IMG/VR virus record: IMGVR_UViG_3300043436_003770
Coordinates: 1 to 25,912 of that record
DNA length: 25,912 bases
Source of the DNA: a virus
Direction: 5' to 3' (one strand)
This document shows, piece after piece, positions 5,268 to 12,602 of the stretch. Below the pieces are notes generated by a model. That model was not told where the DNA came from. It worked only from the letters and a program-made list of their open reading frames with translations, and made no database searches. The first letter of the stretch is position 1. Each line of letters starts with the position of its first letter. Position numbers and translations under genes: made by a program.

Positions 5268-5353
5268 TAAAATAGATTTTGAATTATTCCTATGATGCCC
5301 AGTATGATAAATCCTACTGCAAGGATTCCTAATATGATAGTTATTACTTTCAT
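5267..5353 (-). CDS. 28-aa single-membrane-span peptide
   Basis: ATG at 5353 encodes MKVITIILGILAVGFIILGI and eight further residues ending IQNLF. It is almost entirely one hydrophobic helix with a single N-terminal Lys, so it should insert into the inner membrane. The start overlaps the preceding stop as ATGA and its stop overlaps the next ATG as TAATG, so it is bracketed by two coupled junctions. Possible roles are a holin or antiholin-like or other lysis-associated peptide, given the membrane and coiled-coil protein upstream, but no endolysin is in the window and I cannot assign one. Confidence 0.55.
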   Translation of the reverse strand: MKVITIILGILAVGFIILGIIGIIQNLF

Positions 5354-5643
5354 TTCGATTTTGTTTTATTTAATAATTGATTTTCTTTGGTGAGGAATTC
5401 TACCTTAACTGCAAGTGCTGAAACTTCTCTTGTCAATTGTAATACCATACCACGTAGTTCATCTTTTTCAATAGATGATTGGGCTAGTAATGCTTCTAAT
5501 TTAGCAATTCGGTCTCTACAATCTCCTTTGATAAAATCATCTTCTTTATCTTTACGGATTGCTCTTTTTTCATAAAAACGAAATGCAGTAGTTCCACCTA
5601 ATACCGTTATAGCGGTTGCAATTACAGTATATATGTTTTCCAT
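5350..5643 (-). CDS. Membrane-anchored coiled-coil protein, 97 aa (possible holin or spanin-like)
   Basis: An N-terminal transmembrane helix at about residues 4-22 (IYTVIATAITVLGGTTAF) is followed by a basic stop-transfer stretch, FYEKRAIRKDK, and then by a heptad-like coiled coil at about 35-90, with IAKLEALLAQ and LTKENQLLNK. This topology, a membrane anchor with a charged coiled coil, is frequent in small phage proteins near lysis genes, including holin-like and spanin-like ones. I chose the ATG at 5643, one base after the upstream stop, over the in-frame ATG at 5697, which would lie inside the neighbour. It is followed by an ATGA overlap with the 28-aa membrane peptide. The function remains inferred from topology. 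Confidence 0.72.
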   Translation of the reverse strand: MENIYTVIATAITVLGGTTAFRFYEKRAIRKDKEDDFIKGDCRDRIAKLEALLAQSSIEKDELRGMVLQLTREVSALAVKVEFLTKENQLLNKTKSK

Positions 5644-5644
5644 A

Positions 5645-5959
5645 TTATTCTTCCTTTTTATCAGGTATGCAATTTGGTACGAGTCTACCACCATCACCCT
5701 CTTTCATTCCATATTGAGTATAACCTGCAGTGCAAGGGTCATCATCTTCGAAACGGTATTTAAGTTTAGTTCGGTATTCGTTCATTTGAAAAATATACAG
5801 TTCTTGTGCAGACATCCTTTGACCTCTAGCATCTCTTAGTGTTGAGTAACAGACTGCAACTGCTTGAGTTGTATCATCATATTCTCCACCTATTTCTGAC
5901 ATACAACGTGAAATGTACTCTTCTTCTCTTTCACCTTTATTTGGTTCTGGTATTGGCAT
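5645..5959 (-). CDS. Conserved-type phage hypothetical protein with four cysteines, 104 aa
   Basis: Starts MPIPEPNKGEREEEYISRCM and continues with AVAVCYSTLRDARGQ, a pattern I recognise as common in phage proteins near or fused to capsid proteases; its role is unknown to me. Cysteines are at 19, 37, 76 and 97. The C-terminal half contains PCTAGYTQYGMK and RLVPNCIP, suggesting a second small module possibly held by a disulfide or metal. It precedes the membrane/coiled-coil gene with a one-base gap. Upstream, the plus-strand homing endonuclease separates it from the rest of the late block, so it was probably once next to the 6550-6876 gene. Confidence 0.72.
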   Translation of the reverse strand: MPIPEPNKGEREEEYISRCMSEIGGEYDDTTQAVAVCYSTLRDARGQRMSAQELYIFQMNEYRTKLKYRFEDDDPCTAGYTQYGMKEGDGGRLVPNCIPDKKEE

Positions 5960-5968
5960 GTTATTTTA

Positions 5969-6000
5969 TTTGGAATTATCAAATATTTTTCGTATCTTTA
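5969..6000 (+). promoter_or_regulatory. Bacteroidota-type promoter of the plus-strand endonuclease
   Basis: TTTG (5969-5972), a 20-bp spacer, then TATCTTTA (5993-6000), which matches TAnnTTTG in all but the last base. The expected start is near 6007, about 24 bp before the ATG at 6031. It is correctly placed for the only plus-strand gene. Confidence 0.65.
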
Positions 6001-6030
6001 CTATTATTAACAATTAAAGATGAAAAAGTT

Positions 6031-6549
6031 ATGAAGGCATATTACATTTATCACATACCAGGAGTTAAAATTGGTTGTTCTAAAAACCCTAAACAACGTG
6101 TCAAAACACAAGGATATTCTACCTTTCAGATATTAGAAACTCATACTGATATTGATATTGCAGCCGATAGAGAAATTCAATTACAAAAACAATATGGTTA
6201 TAGAGTAGATAAAGGAAATGAATTATATAGTAATAAATTTTCTAATATGGGTAAAAGTGCAAATGCAAAAGGCAATAAAACTATGATTGAAAATAAAATT
6301 GGTATATTTGGTGCATCTAACGAACAAAGAAAGTTATGGGCTAAAAATGCATCTAATATTGGTGTTGCAATTAGTGCTGATAAAAGACGTGGCCAGAAAC
6401 TAAATCAAGAAACAATTGATAAAATGAAACTTAATAATCATGTGCACGTTTTGAAAAATATTACAAAAAAATGTGAACATTGTTCTATGGTTATGAATTT
6501 AGGAAATTATGCTAGATGGCATGGTGATAACTGTAAAGGTAAGAAATGA
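6031..6549 (+). CDS. GIY-YIG homing endonuclease with C-terminal zinc finger, antisense to late block
   Basis: A 172-aa homing-type nuclease. The GIY-YIG domain is at the N-terminus: YYIYHI at 4-9, VKIGCS at 12-17, Arg23 as candidate catalytic Arg, and Glu48 in ADREIQLQKQYGY. A modular DNA-binding stretch of NUMOD3 type follows at about 87-115 (GIFGASNEQRKLWAKNAS). The C-terminal finger C148-x2-C151...H164-x3-C168 lies in the typical context NYARWHGDNC. I chose the ATG at 6031; the in-frame upstream extension to 5839 is hydrophobic antisense of the neighbour and crosses the promoter. It is the only gene on the plus strand. Its stop abuts the stop of the 6550-6876 gene, so it looks like an insertion in the late block. 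It is AT-rich even by local standards. Confidence 0.85.
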   Translation: MKAYYIYHIPGVKIGCSKNPKQRVKTQGYSTFQILETHTDIDIAADREIQLQKQYGYRVDKGNELYSNKFSNMGKSANAKGNKTMIENKIGIFGASNEQRKLWAKNASNIGVAISADKRRGQKLNQETIDKMKLNNHVHVLKNITKKCEHCSMVMNLGNYARWHGDNCKGKK

Positions 6550-6876
6550 TTATCTTACTTTATAGGTTACACCAAAGATTTCTATTTTGGTAATTAAATC
6601 ATATACAAACGTTCTGTATCCACCAGCATCCATTGCATAAAATATCATATAGCCTAATGCAGCATAGTTATATCCCACACCAGGATTACGTGAAGGTCCC
6701 TGAAAAGTAAATACTTCTCGACCATCATATTGTTCGCCATCTAAGGTTTCACCCCATATTTTAAGTGGAACGTTTTTATTAGTTAGAGTTAGAGTTCTCA
6801 ATCTCCTTACAGAAATTTCTTGTTCTCCGTTTCTAAACTCCTGAATACGATTGTATATTTTATTAGTTAAGTTCAT
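6550..6876 (-). CDS. Hypothetical phage protein, 108 aa
   Basis: Unrecognised soluble protein. It begins with an amphipathic helix (MNLTNKIYNRIQEFRNGEQE), then a beta-rich body with a Gly/Asn-rich centre (GPSRNPGVGYNYAALGY) and a terminal KIEIFGVTYKVR strand pair. No membrane segment is present. It starts 14 bp after the protease-like gene and ends back to back with the plus-strand endonuclease. By position it may be a minor structural or assembly protein, but no motif supports a specific role. Confidence 0.68.
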   Translation of the reverse strand: MNLTNKIYNRIQEFRNGEQEISVRRLRTLTLTNKNVPLKIWGETLDGEQYDGREVFTFQGPSRNPGVGYNYAALGYMIFYAMDAGGYRTFVYDLITKIEIFGVTYKVR

Positions 6877-6890
6877 TTTATTTCTTAATA

Positions 6891-8054
6891 CTATTTTGGT
6901 AGTTCTTCTTTATGATATAAGTACTCACTATCTTCTGTATGTACCTCACCGGTCATTAGTCTACCATCTGCATCTTTATGAGTAGGGCCTTCGTATAATT
7001 GACCATCTGCTGTATAATGTGGTACACCTACTTTTAACTCTAATTCACCTAATTCTCTTAATTTATTTCTACTCCAACTTAATGCAGATTTACCACCCCA
7101 TAAGAGGTATGATATAGTACCACAAGCAGTAGTATCACTTTCATCATAATAAGTTTCAGCTCTACTTAGGTATGAGTACATCCTCTTAATAGTATCTAAT
7201 GAAATCCCTTCACCATTTGCCAATTGTTGTGCTCTTACTTTACCTACTTGTGTTGCACACTTATTATTTACTTTATCATTTAGTTCAATACCTCTTTTTG
7301 CATTGTTACGGATTGATACTCCATAATCACTATATGATTCTAATTTATCTTTTTTTTTTTTACTTACTTCACCTGGGTAGGTTGAATTTATAGAAGGTTG
7401 AACTCCTTCTAATTCTGTATCTGGCATTAAAAGTGAATGAATTAACTCCAATAAATTCTTTGCTTCTGTTTCATCCAAATCACTAATTTGTTTAGAGAAT
7501 AGATTTTTAGGTTTAGATTTTGCTTCAATATGTTCTGCAATCATTTCAACTGAAAAGCCTTTTACTTCACCCGATTTTATCTTATTCCAAATTTCATCAT
7601 TTTCTACTTTATAGACACCGAACCACGTTCCTCGTGGTAGAGTAAATCCATATGAGTTTGATTTATCTTTTGCTGATTGGTCTATTAACCAACTTTCAGT
7701 TAGATACACACCCTTTACTTTTGAATTACCATGCTCAATTGTCATCTCATTGTTTAGTTTATTCTTCATAAACTTGCGAGACATTTCTTCAATTGTTTTT
7801 TCAGAAAAGAATATTGCATAAGGTTTGCCTTCAAAATCTGCTCTAAGTATTTTCTTATTTGGTATGAGTAGTGGTCCAGCCACCAATCTTTTTTCATCAT
7901 CTACTGATTGTAGATTTACAATCTCTTTATTAAAAAAGATAAAATCTCTTTCAATCGCAGGAGCTGAAACTAATGAATTACTATAAACGCCATCTTCTTC
8001 ATCTTGAAGTATCAGTTCGTATAGGTCTAATTGGTCTAGTTCTTTAAGTGTCAT
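6891..8054 (-). CDS. Prohead protease-like protein (Peptidase_S78_2/XkdF type) with extra C-terminal domain
   Basis: Residues about 55-172 resemble the XkdF-like Peptidase_S78_2 domain: VAGPLLIPNKKILR, IFFSEKTIEEMSRKF, TIEHGN with His108, VYLTESWLI, GTWFGVYKV and GEVKGFSVEM with Ser168. His108 and Ser168 are the candidate catalytic pair. The protease would cleave scaffold and capsid during head maturation. Residues about 241-340 form a second domain (RIELND-like helix, CATQVGKVRAQQLANGEG, YLSRAETYYDE, YLLWGGKSALSW), a C-terminal module I have seen fused to such proteases. The two are joined by a linker with four Lys encoded by 12 consecutive A. Its place after the tape measure gene, far from the capsid gene, is unusual. 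Confidence 0.82.
   Translation of the reverse strand: MTLKELDQLDLYELILQDEEDGVYSNSLVSAPAIERDFIFFNKEIVNLQSVDDEKRLVAGPLLIPNKKILRADFEGKPYAIFFSEKTIEEMSRKFMKNKLNNEMTIEHGNSKVKGVYLTESWLIDQSAKDKSNSYGFTLPRGTWFGVYKVENDEIWNKIKSGEVKGFSVEMIAEHIEAKSKPKNLFSKQISDLDETEAKNLLELIHSLLMPDTELEGVQPSINSTYPGEVSKKKKDKLESYSDYGVSIRNNAKRGIELNDKVNNKCATQVGKVRAQQLANGEGISLDTIKRMYSYLSRAETYYDESDTTACGTISYLLWGGKSALSWSRNKLRELGELELKVGVPHYTADGQLYEGPTHKDADGRLMTGEVHTEDSEYLYHKEELPK
7350..7361 (-). repeat. Homopolymer of 12 A in the protease-like gene (slippage-prone)
   Basis: Twelve T on the plus strand give AAA x4 (Lys232-235) in frame on the minus strand. The sequence after the run is GATAAATTAG. Gaining one A reads AGA TAA; losing one reads ATA AAT TAG. 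Both shifts stop within three codons and would leave a protein of about 237 residues with the protease domain only. Confidence 0.95.
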
Positions 8055-8088
8055 ATATTTTTAACAATTAGTTTAGTAAAAAGTGTAG

Positions 8089-10164
8089 TTACATCGTGGC
8101 TGCAGCATTTGTGCGCCTATCCAAAGCAGTTTGTGAACTTATTTCGGTTGAAACGACGTAGGCCTTCAGGGGTTTCTGTGTAGTAGATGCAAGTGTTTGT
8201 GCAATCTGTGATGTAGGATTTGCTCCACCACTACTTTGTATTTGTGGTATTGACATTGCTGGTGGTGCACTAAATGATGGTGGTGTTCCAGTTGCTCCTC
8301 CACCCGATGATGAACTACCTCCGCCCGGTTTTGGTATTGATGGTAGTTTAGTTGAAATGATTTTCTTCACATTTAATAAACCAGCAGCAATTACCGTACC
8401 TGCAGCAATCGCTCCAAATGGTGGTGGGTATGCACTGAGCGCTTTACTCGCACCTTGATAAGTGGATATAGTGGCTTGTGCAATTGCTAAGGCTTTACCT
8501 GCAACTGTATCTTTTCCAACCATATCAGCAACTGCTCCTAATGCATCACTAATAACAGATAATTTAGCATCTGCTTGTGCCTTTTCAATCTGTATTCTAA
8601 TCGCGGAAGTTTGTCTATCATAAGCAAGTAGTGCATCAGCAGAGGCCTCTGCTGCAACCATTGCCTGTCTATCTAACTCTCTAATATTATTAAAGGTATC
8701 TAATTCATCCTGAAAAGTTGCCTTACCTTTTGCTAGTTTGTATTGATATTCAGCATCAATTAAACTAATTGTATCTTCTCTTTCTTGTGCTTGTGTTGCT
8801 TTAAGGGCTAACGCATTTTCTTTATCTTTAGCGATTAACCCATCAATTATTGCACCCTTTTCAGCAGCAATTGTTTCTTCTCTATTTCTTGTATCACTTA
8901 CGAATTGTGTCTCTAATGCGTTTCTTTCTGCGAGTAATCTCTTACGGTCTTCTTCTGCAAGACCAACAACTTTCATCAGGTCTTCTATTCTTTGCTTTTC
9001 TCTTTTGTAGTTAGTTTCAGCAAAATCTTGTTCCTGTTGTAGTTGTGCAATCTTCTCACCAAATATCTTTGTTCTGGCTTGTTGTAGTTTATCTTCTGAT
9101 TCCTTTACGGCTTCATTTAAGTCAATAGTCTTTTTAGCATTCTCAATTCTTTTTAGGTCTTCTTCCTTTAATCTCTTCGCTTCTTCTTCTGCCTTCTTCT
9201 TGCGTTCTTCCGCAGCCTTCTTTTGTTCTTCTGCTAGTTTTTTATTCGCCTCTTTCTGTGCATCAGTTAAACGTGCAAATCCTTTATTAAATCCTTCTTG
9301 ACCTGCCTTAAATCCTGCAACTACTGAATCTGCTACACCCTTTACTAATTCTTTACCGTTTTCAACTTGTTGAGTTACACCCTCTTTCACTGCCTCGAAT
9401 GCAGCATTAGCACCTTTGGTTACTCTTTCCCAATCTAAGGTAAAGACACCAGCGATGACATCACCTGCTCCTTTTGCAACACCGATAAGAGTTTTGAAAT
9501 TTGTAACAAGTACATTGATAATAAATCCTGATACTTCTTTTATAGTTCCAAATAAACCAGTGAATACACCAGTTAGAACTCCAACGGTTTTGGATATACC
9601 GTTCATTACTTTATCTGATTCCAATAAACCGATTACTAAATCAGCAAATGCATTCGCAATCGGTTCAATGATTGCAAATAATCCATTCATTATTTTAGTA
9701 AATCCTTCGGTTATTCTATTTAGTTTCGCAGTACCTTCTTCGGTTCTGGATAAGGCTTCTCTCATAGAAATGAATGCACCCACTATTAAACCCACAATAC
9801 CTAATGATATTGTTAGAGTTTTACCGAACGTTGCAAAGGTATCTCCAACGGTTTTTAATCCACCACCTAATTTACCCAAAGGGCCTGGTAGTGAAGCCAT
9901 ACGGTCTTCAAATTGTCCTGCCTTAAATCGTGCTCTATCTTGTGCATCATTAAGATTATCCAACCTATTTCTTAAGTCTTCGTATTCTTTACCAGTTGCT
10001 TTACCTTGCAGTTCTAATCTCTGCATTGCGGTAACGGTTTCTTTTAACTGTGCTCGTAAGGATTTGGAACTATCTGCGGTTTCGTTTATATCATCACTAA
10101 GTTGTTTAACTCCACCTGCACCAGTTACTTTAGCATTAATCTCTATATCAACTACTTCTGCCAT
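8089..10164 (-). CDS. Tail tape measure protein
   Basis: A 691-aa tape measure protein. The N-terminal about 100 residues are charged and helical (KSLRAQLKETVTAMQRLELQ). Hydrophobic segments follow near 115-135 (TLTISLGIVGLIVGAFI), 160-180 and 195-230. Residues about 300-560 are a long Lys/Glu/Ala-rich coiled coil (AEEQKKAAEERKKKAEEEAK). After it come a hydrophobic AAGTVIAAGLLNVKKI segment, a Gly/Ser/Pro-rich stretch, and the ending KAYVVSTEISSQTALDRR, typical of such proteins. At about 0.15 nm per residue the tail would be near 100 nm, indicating a siphovirus. The 50-codon ORF overlaps its start by 17 bp. No tail-assembly chaperone pair is seen upstream as expected in the usual order. Confidence 0.92.
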   Translation of the reverse strand: MAEVVDIEINAKVTGAGGVKQLSDDINETADSSKSLRAQLKETVTAMQRLELQGKATGKEYEDLRNRLDNLNDAQDRARFKAGQFEDRMASLPGPLGKLGGGLKTVGDTFATFGKTLTISLGIVGLIVGAFISMREALSRTEEGTAKLNRITEGFTKIMNGLFAIIEPIANAFADLVIGLLESDKVMNGISKTVGVLTGVFTGLFGTIKEVSGFIINVLVTNFKTLIGVAKGAGDVIAGVFTLDWERVTKGANAAFEAVKEGVTQQVENGKELVKGVADSVVAGFKAGQEGFNKGFARLTDAQKEANKKLAEEQKKAAEERKKKAEEEAKRLKEEDLKRIENAKKTIDLNEAVKESEDKLQQARTKIFGEKIAQLQQEQDFAETNYKREKQRIEDLMKVVGLAEEDRKRLLAERNALETQFVSDTRNREETIAAEKGAIIDGLIAKDKENALALKATQAQEREDTISLIDAEYQYKLAKGKATFQDELDTFNNIRELDRQAMVAAEASADALLAYDRQTSAIRIQIEKAQADAKLSVISDALGAVADMVGKDTVAGKALAIAQATISTYQGASKALSAYPPPFGAIAAGTVIAAGLLNVKKIISTKLPSIPKPGGGSSSSGGGATGTPPSFSAPPAMSIPQIQSSGGANPTSQIAQTLASTTQKPLKAYVVSTEISSQTALDRRTNAAATM

Positions 10165-10300
10165 AATATCTTCTTTTAATTAGTTTCCAACCTTGTTTCC
10201 ATGTCCAGGGATATTCATGTTTTCCTTTGGCAATATCTATTTTATCAGATACTCCGTAGAAATCACCCATTTGTAATAAATCTATAAGGCTTGTAATCAT
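10148..10300 (-). CDS. Small ORF overlapping the tape measure start, 50 aa
   Basis: ATG at 10300 opens MITSLIDLLQMGDFYGVSDK, with the distinctive later segment YPWTWKQGWKLIKRRYYG, and ends at TGA inside the tape measure gene, overlapping it by 17 bp. It fills the otherwise empty 170-bp gap after the glycosyltransferase gene. The Trp-rich basic C-terminus is not random-looking. An internal ATG at 10270 (MGDFYG) is an alternative start. Position just before the tape measure is where phages carry tail-assembly chaperones, but it is much too short to be a full one. Function unknown. Confidence 0.5.
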   Translation of the reverse strand: MITSLIDLLQMGDFYGVSDKIDIAKGKHEYPWTWKQGWKLIKRRYYGRSS

Positions 10301-10311
10301 ATTATCTTTAA

Positions 10312-10341
10312 CAAAATTATTTAGAAAAATAAGGGAACTAA
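10312..10341 (-). promoter_or_regulatory. Weak possible promoter before the tape measure module
   Basis: The minus strand has TAATTTTG (10319-10312), a full match to TAnnTTTG, 12 bp before the small ORF start. The -33 partner is TTAG (10341-10338), one mismatch with an 18-bp spacer, so it is below standard. It could give the tape measure module its own transcript. Confidence 0.25.
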
Positions 10342-11015
10342 GGGAGTTGTGACCAGTAATCTTCTCTGAATTTAGGTTCTAAATAGATTATTCCGGTTTC
10401 AGTATTCGATTCATCGGTTCTTTTGTATATTTCTTCATTCGGTTTATCACCCATACCCGATATGTGATACACACCCATACCCCATCGGTATATCATAGAA
10501 TACCTACCCGTATTGCCAGTATGTATCTTTCCATTCGTCATAAAGGTTAGCCAATTATCTTCACCAATAGATTTATCAACCATATTGATTCCTTTAATCC
10601 ATTCACTCCTATATGCGTTACCATTATTTACTGAATCAGAATAGTCCTGATATTGGTTGTTGGAAAAGAAGTAATGTTTTTGACATCGGTATATATCACT
10701 ATTCGGTGCTTCCCTATGATATTCTCTTTGTAGTTCCAATGCCCATGACGTTAGTAAATCATCATCATCTAAACGGAATATCACATCACCTTTGCATTGT
10801 GTAAACCCCCACTCTAATTTTTTGCCAACTGAACTAAATCTTTTGTTTAGATTTATTATCTTTACTTTTGGGGTATCAATTCGGTATTCTACATAAGTGC
10901 AATCGTTTATGATTACCATTTCAGCATCTTCTAATTCGGTCTGATTTAGAAACGAATAAATTGCTTCCTCTAAAAGGTCTTTTCTTTGGTAGGTTAGTGT
11001 TAGTACGGATATCAT
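10338..11015 (-). CDS. Glycosyltransferase family 2 (GT-A fold)
   Basis: A 225-aa GT2-like enzyme. It starts MISVLTLTYQRKDLLEEAI, the standard GT-A opening (hydrophobic strand, T-Y, then helix with SFLNQT). VIINDCT follows at about 34-40, and the metal/nucleotide-sugar DXD site is present as RLDDDDLL (Asp83-86). It lacks membrane segments, so it is cytoplasmic. It would transfer a sugar from a nucleotide donor; acceptor and sugar are unknown. It overlaps the next gene upstream by 4 bp (ATGA) and is the last of four tightly coupled glycosyltransferase-like genes placed directly downstream of two Thr-Pro repeat virion genes, which makes virion glycosylation a reasonable guess. Confidence 0.88.
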   Translation of the reverse strand: MISVLTLTYQRKDLLEEAIYSFLNQTELEDAEMVIINDCTYVEYRIDTPKVKIINLNKRFSSVGKKLEWGFTQCKGDVIFRLDDDDLLTSWALELQREYHREAPNSDIYRCQKHYFFSNNQYQDYSDSVNNGNAYRSEWIKGINMVDKSIGEDNWLTFMTNGKIHTGNTGRYSMIYRWGMGVYHISGMGDKPNEEIYKRTDESNTETGIIYLEPKFREDYWSQLP

Positions 11016-11632
11016 AATTTATTCCATTCCCTTTCATCTTCAACAGATATTTTTACAAATTCATTTCGAGATGCAGTTCGCGATAATCCCCACGGGTGTG
11101 GTTCGGTTTCGATTTGGATACCAGTTATCATCCAACCACCAATTTCTCTTAATAACCAATCATCTCCATATGCTACTTTTAAGGTTGAAGGTATAGGTTT
11201 CCAATTGGTTTTATGTACAAATAATAAGCATCCCCATCCCCAACCTCTTTTATCTAATTTATGCAGTGAGTATTCTCCACCACCATAATAGTTTTTACCA
11301 TCTTGTCCTATAATTCCTAAATGTAAGTTTTCATTTATATATGGCAGGCAATTTACATCCCAAACTAAATCATCATTTGATATACAAATGTTTTCATAAT
11401 TGGATAATTCAACCCCTAAATTCCATGCAGGATTGACAAAGATGTTTTCCTCTTGTTCTAATAGGATTATCTTATCAGTTGAACTGATTTGAGCGGGTCT
11501 CCTTGATTTATTATTATCAATTAGTATAATCTCACCAACATCAGGTGAAGACTCCAAGAGAGGTAGGGATTTAAGTATTTTATCTGAATACCACATCGTA
11601 GGTATTATTACAGAAAATTTATTTCCATTCAT
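11012..11632 (-). CDS. Glycosyltransferase family 2-like protein with altered DXD
   Basis: A 206-aa protein with a GT-A-like start (FSVIIPTMWYSDKILKSLPL), then EIILIDNNKSRRP at about 34-46. The segment FVNPAWNLGVELSNYENICI is the typical GT2 run before the DXD site, but the site here reads SNDDL (Asn86-Asp87-Asp88) instead of a full DXD. Many family members tolerate such variation, so activity is possible but not certain. The later segment GWGWGCLLFVHK and GDDWLLREIGGWM fit the acceptor-side half. It overlaps its neighbours by 4 and 14 bp. No membrane anchor is seen. Confidence 0.8.
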   Translation of the reverse strand: MNGNKFSVIIPTMWYSDKILKSLPLLESSPDVGEIILIDNNKSRRPAQISSTDKIILLEQEENIFVNPAWNLGVELSNYENICISNDDLVWDVNCLPYINENLHLGIIGQDGKNYYGGGEYSLHKLDKRGWGWGCLLFVHKTNWKPIPSTLKVAYGDDWLLREIGGWMITGIQIETEPHPWGLSRTASRNEFVKISVEDEREWNKL

Positions 11633-12602
11633 TTATTTTACATTTTACGAAATCATATATCCATGTAGATACGGAATACGTTTTAGAGTAATCTAATTCT
11701 TCAAACCATTCCACTTTTTGGTCTTTTGAATGCAACCATAAGTGGGATAGATTCGGATACTGTTGGGTTACTGTTTGATAAAATCCCATTGCAGTTTGCA
11801 AATCAGTTTTATATTCACCCCATGCTTGTTCATTAACACCAGGTAGTCCTTTCCATATTTCACACATCTCTCCACCAAACGCACATCTATCCCAACCTGA
11901 AGAATGTGCAACAAAATCTTCAAACAGATAAAGAAGGGTTAAACCGTAGTTCCATTCCGCTTTCCATTCCGAAATTCTATTGATGCAAGTTTCATTTGTT
12001 AGTGATTGCCAACTGAACTCTCCGCCAATCCAAACTATTTCTTCATTCCCTATGAACTTTGGGTTAGTAATTAAATCCCAAATAAAATCGGATTTTGGTT
12101 TCCAATTCTGCCAACAATCATTACGTGGAAAAGTGTTTATATTTTCCCAGCCTGGTATTTCTCGTACCCTACCTGGAACACATTGACTATCCCCTATTTT
12201 ATTGTAAAAAGAAGTATGTGGGTCATAACTTCTACAAATCAAATTGGGTGTATTGGATATGGGATTTATTCCTAAATCATCCGTATCAATATAACTACCA
12301 CCAAATTGCCATAATAAAACTAAACGGAATAGGTCTGAAAAATCACGAGGGTTTGTTCTCATATATTTTTCAACCTTTTCAGCAGGTATCGGTACTCCAT
12401 CAAAAAATGATTTATCCCATTTATGAACCTTTATCTGAAATTTACTATCTAATTCGTTTTGTTGTATGGTATTGGAAATCAATACAATAGGTTTATTTGG
12501 ATTCCATACTCTGGTTGAGTATATGGAATCAGTTAGGATTTTCATTCGGGTAGGAGTTATTCCACCATCCCAATAAAAAAATATAGTGTTTATATCAAAC
12601 AT
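11619..12602 (-). CDS. GT32-like (DXD, OCH1/toxin-type) glycosyltransferase
   Basis: A 327-aa protein from ATG at 12602 (MFDINTIFFYWDGG). An in-frame ATG at 12644 would add 14 residues and a longer overlap, so I prefer the shorter start. The signature is RDFSDLFRLVLLWQFGGSYI followed by DTDD at 106-109, as in the Gly_transf_sug / GT32 group, where S/A-D-x-x-R-x-x-x-L...GG-x-Y-x-D-x-D binds the nucleotide sugar and metal. N-terminal WDGG with PIVLISNTIQQNEL fits the first GT-A strands. The C-terminal half is Trp-rich and unassigned. It overlaps the adjacent genes by 13 and 14 bp. Confidence 0.85.
   Translation of the reverse strand: MFDINTIFFYWDGGITPTRMKILTDSIYSTRVWNPNKPIVLISNTIQQNELDSKFQIKVHKWDKSFFDGVPIPAEKVEKYMRTNPRDFSDLFRLVLLWQFGGSYIDTDDLGINPISNTPNLICRSYDPHTSFYNKIGDSQCVPGRVREIPGWENINTFPRNDCWQNWKPKSDFIWDLITNPKFIGNEEIVWIGGEFSWQSLTNETCINRISEWKAEWNYGLTLLYLFEDFVAHSSGWDRCAFGGEMCEIWKGLPGVNEQAWGEYKTDLQTAMGFYQTVTQQYPNLSHLWLHSKDQKVEWFEELDYSKTYSVSTWIYDFVKCKINEWK

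Noticed and set aside
5839-6030. N-terminal extension of the plus-strand endonuclease to an ATG at 5839
   Set aside because: The added 64 residues are a Leu/Tyr/His-rich antisense reading of the 104-aa gene, and the extension would span the promoter at 5969-6000. The GIY-YIG domain begins at the ATG at 6031.
9416-10183. Plus-strand open frame of 255 codons over the tape measure gene
   Set aside because: It is antisense to a well supported tape measure gene; its composition is Pro/Ser/Asn-rich low complexity with no domain, as expected from the reverse of the coding strand.
12095-12490. Plus-strand ORF of 131 codons opposite the GT32-like gene
   Set aside because: Antisense shadow: the minus-strand frame has the DTDD signature and coupled overlaps with both neighbours; the plus frame has no recognisable feature.
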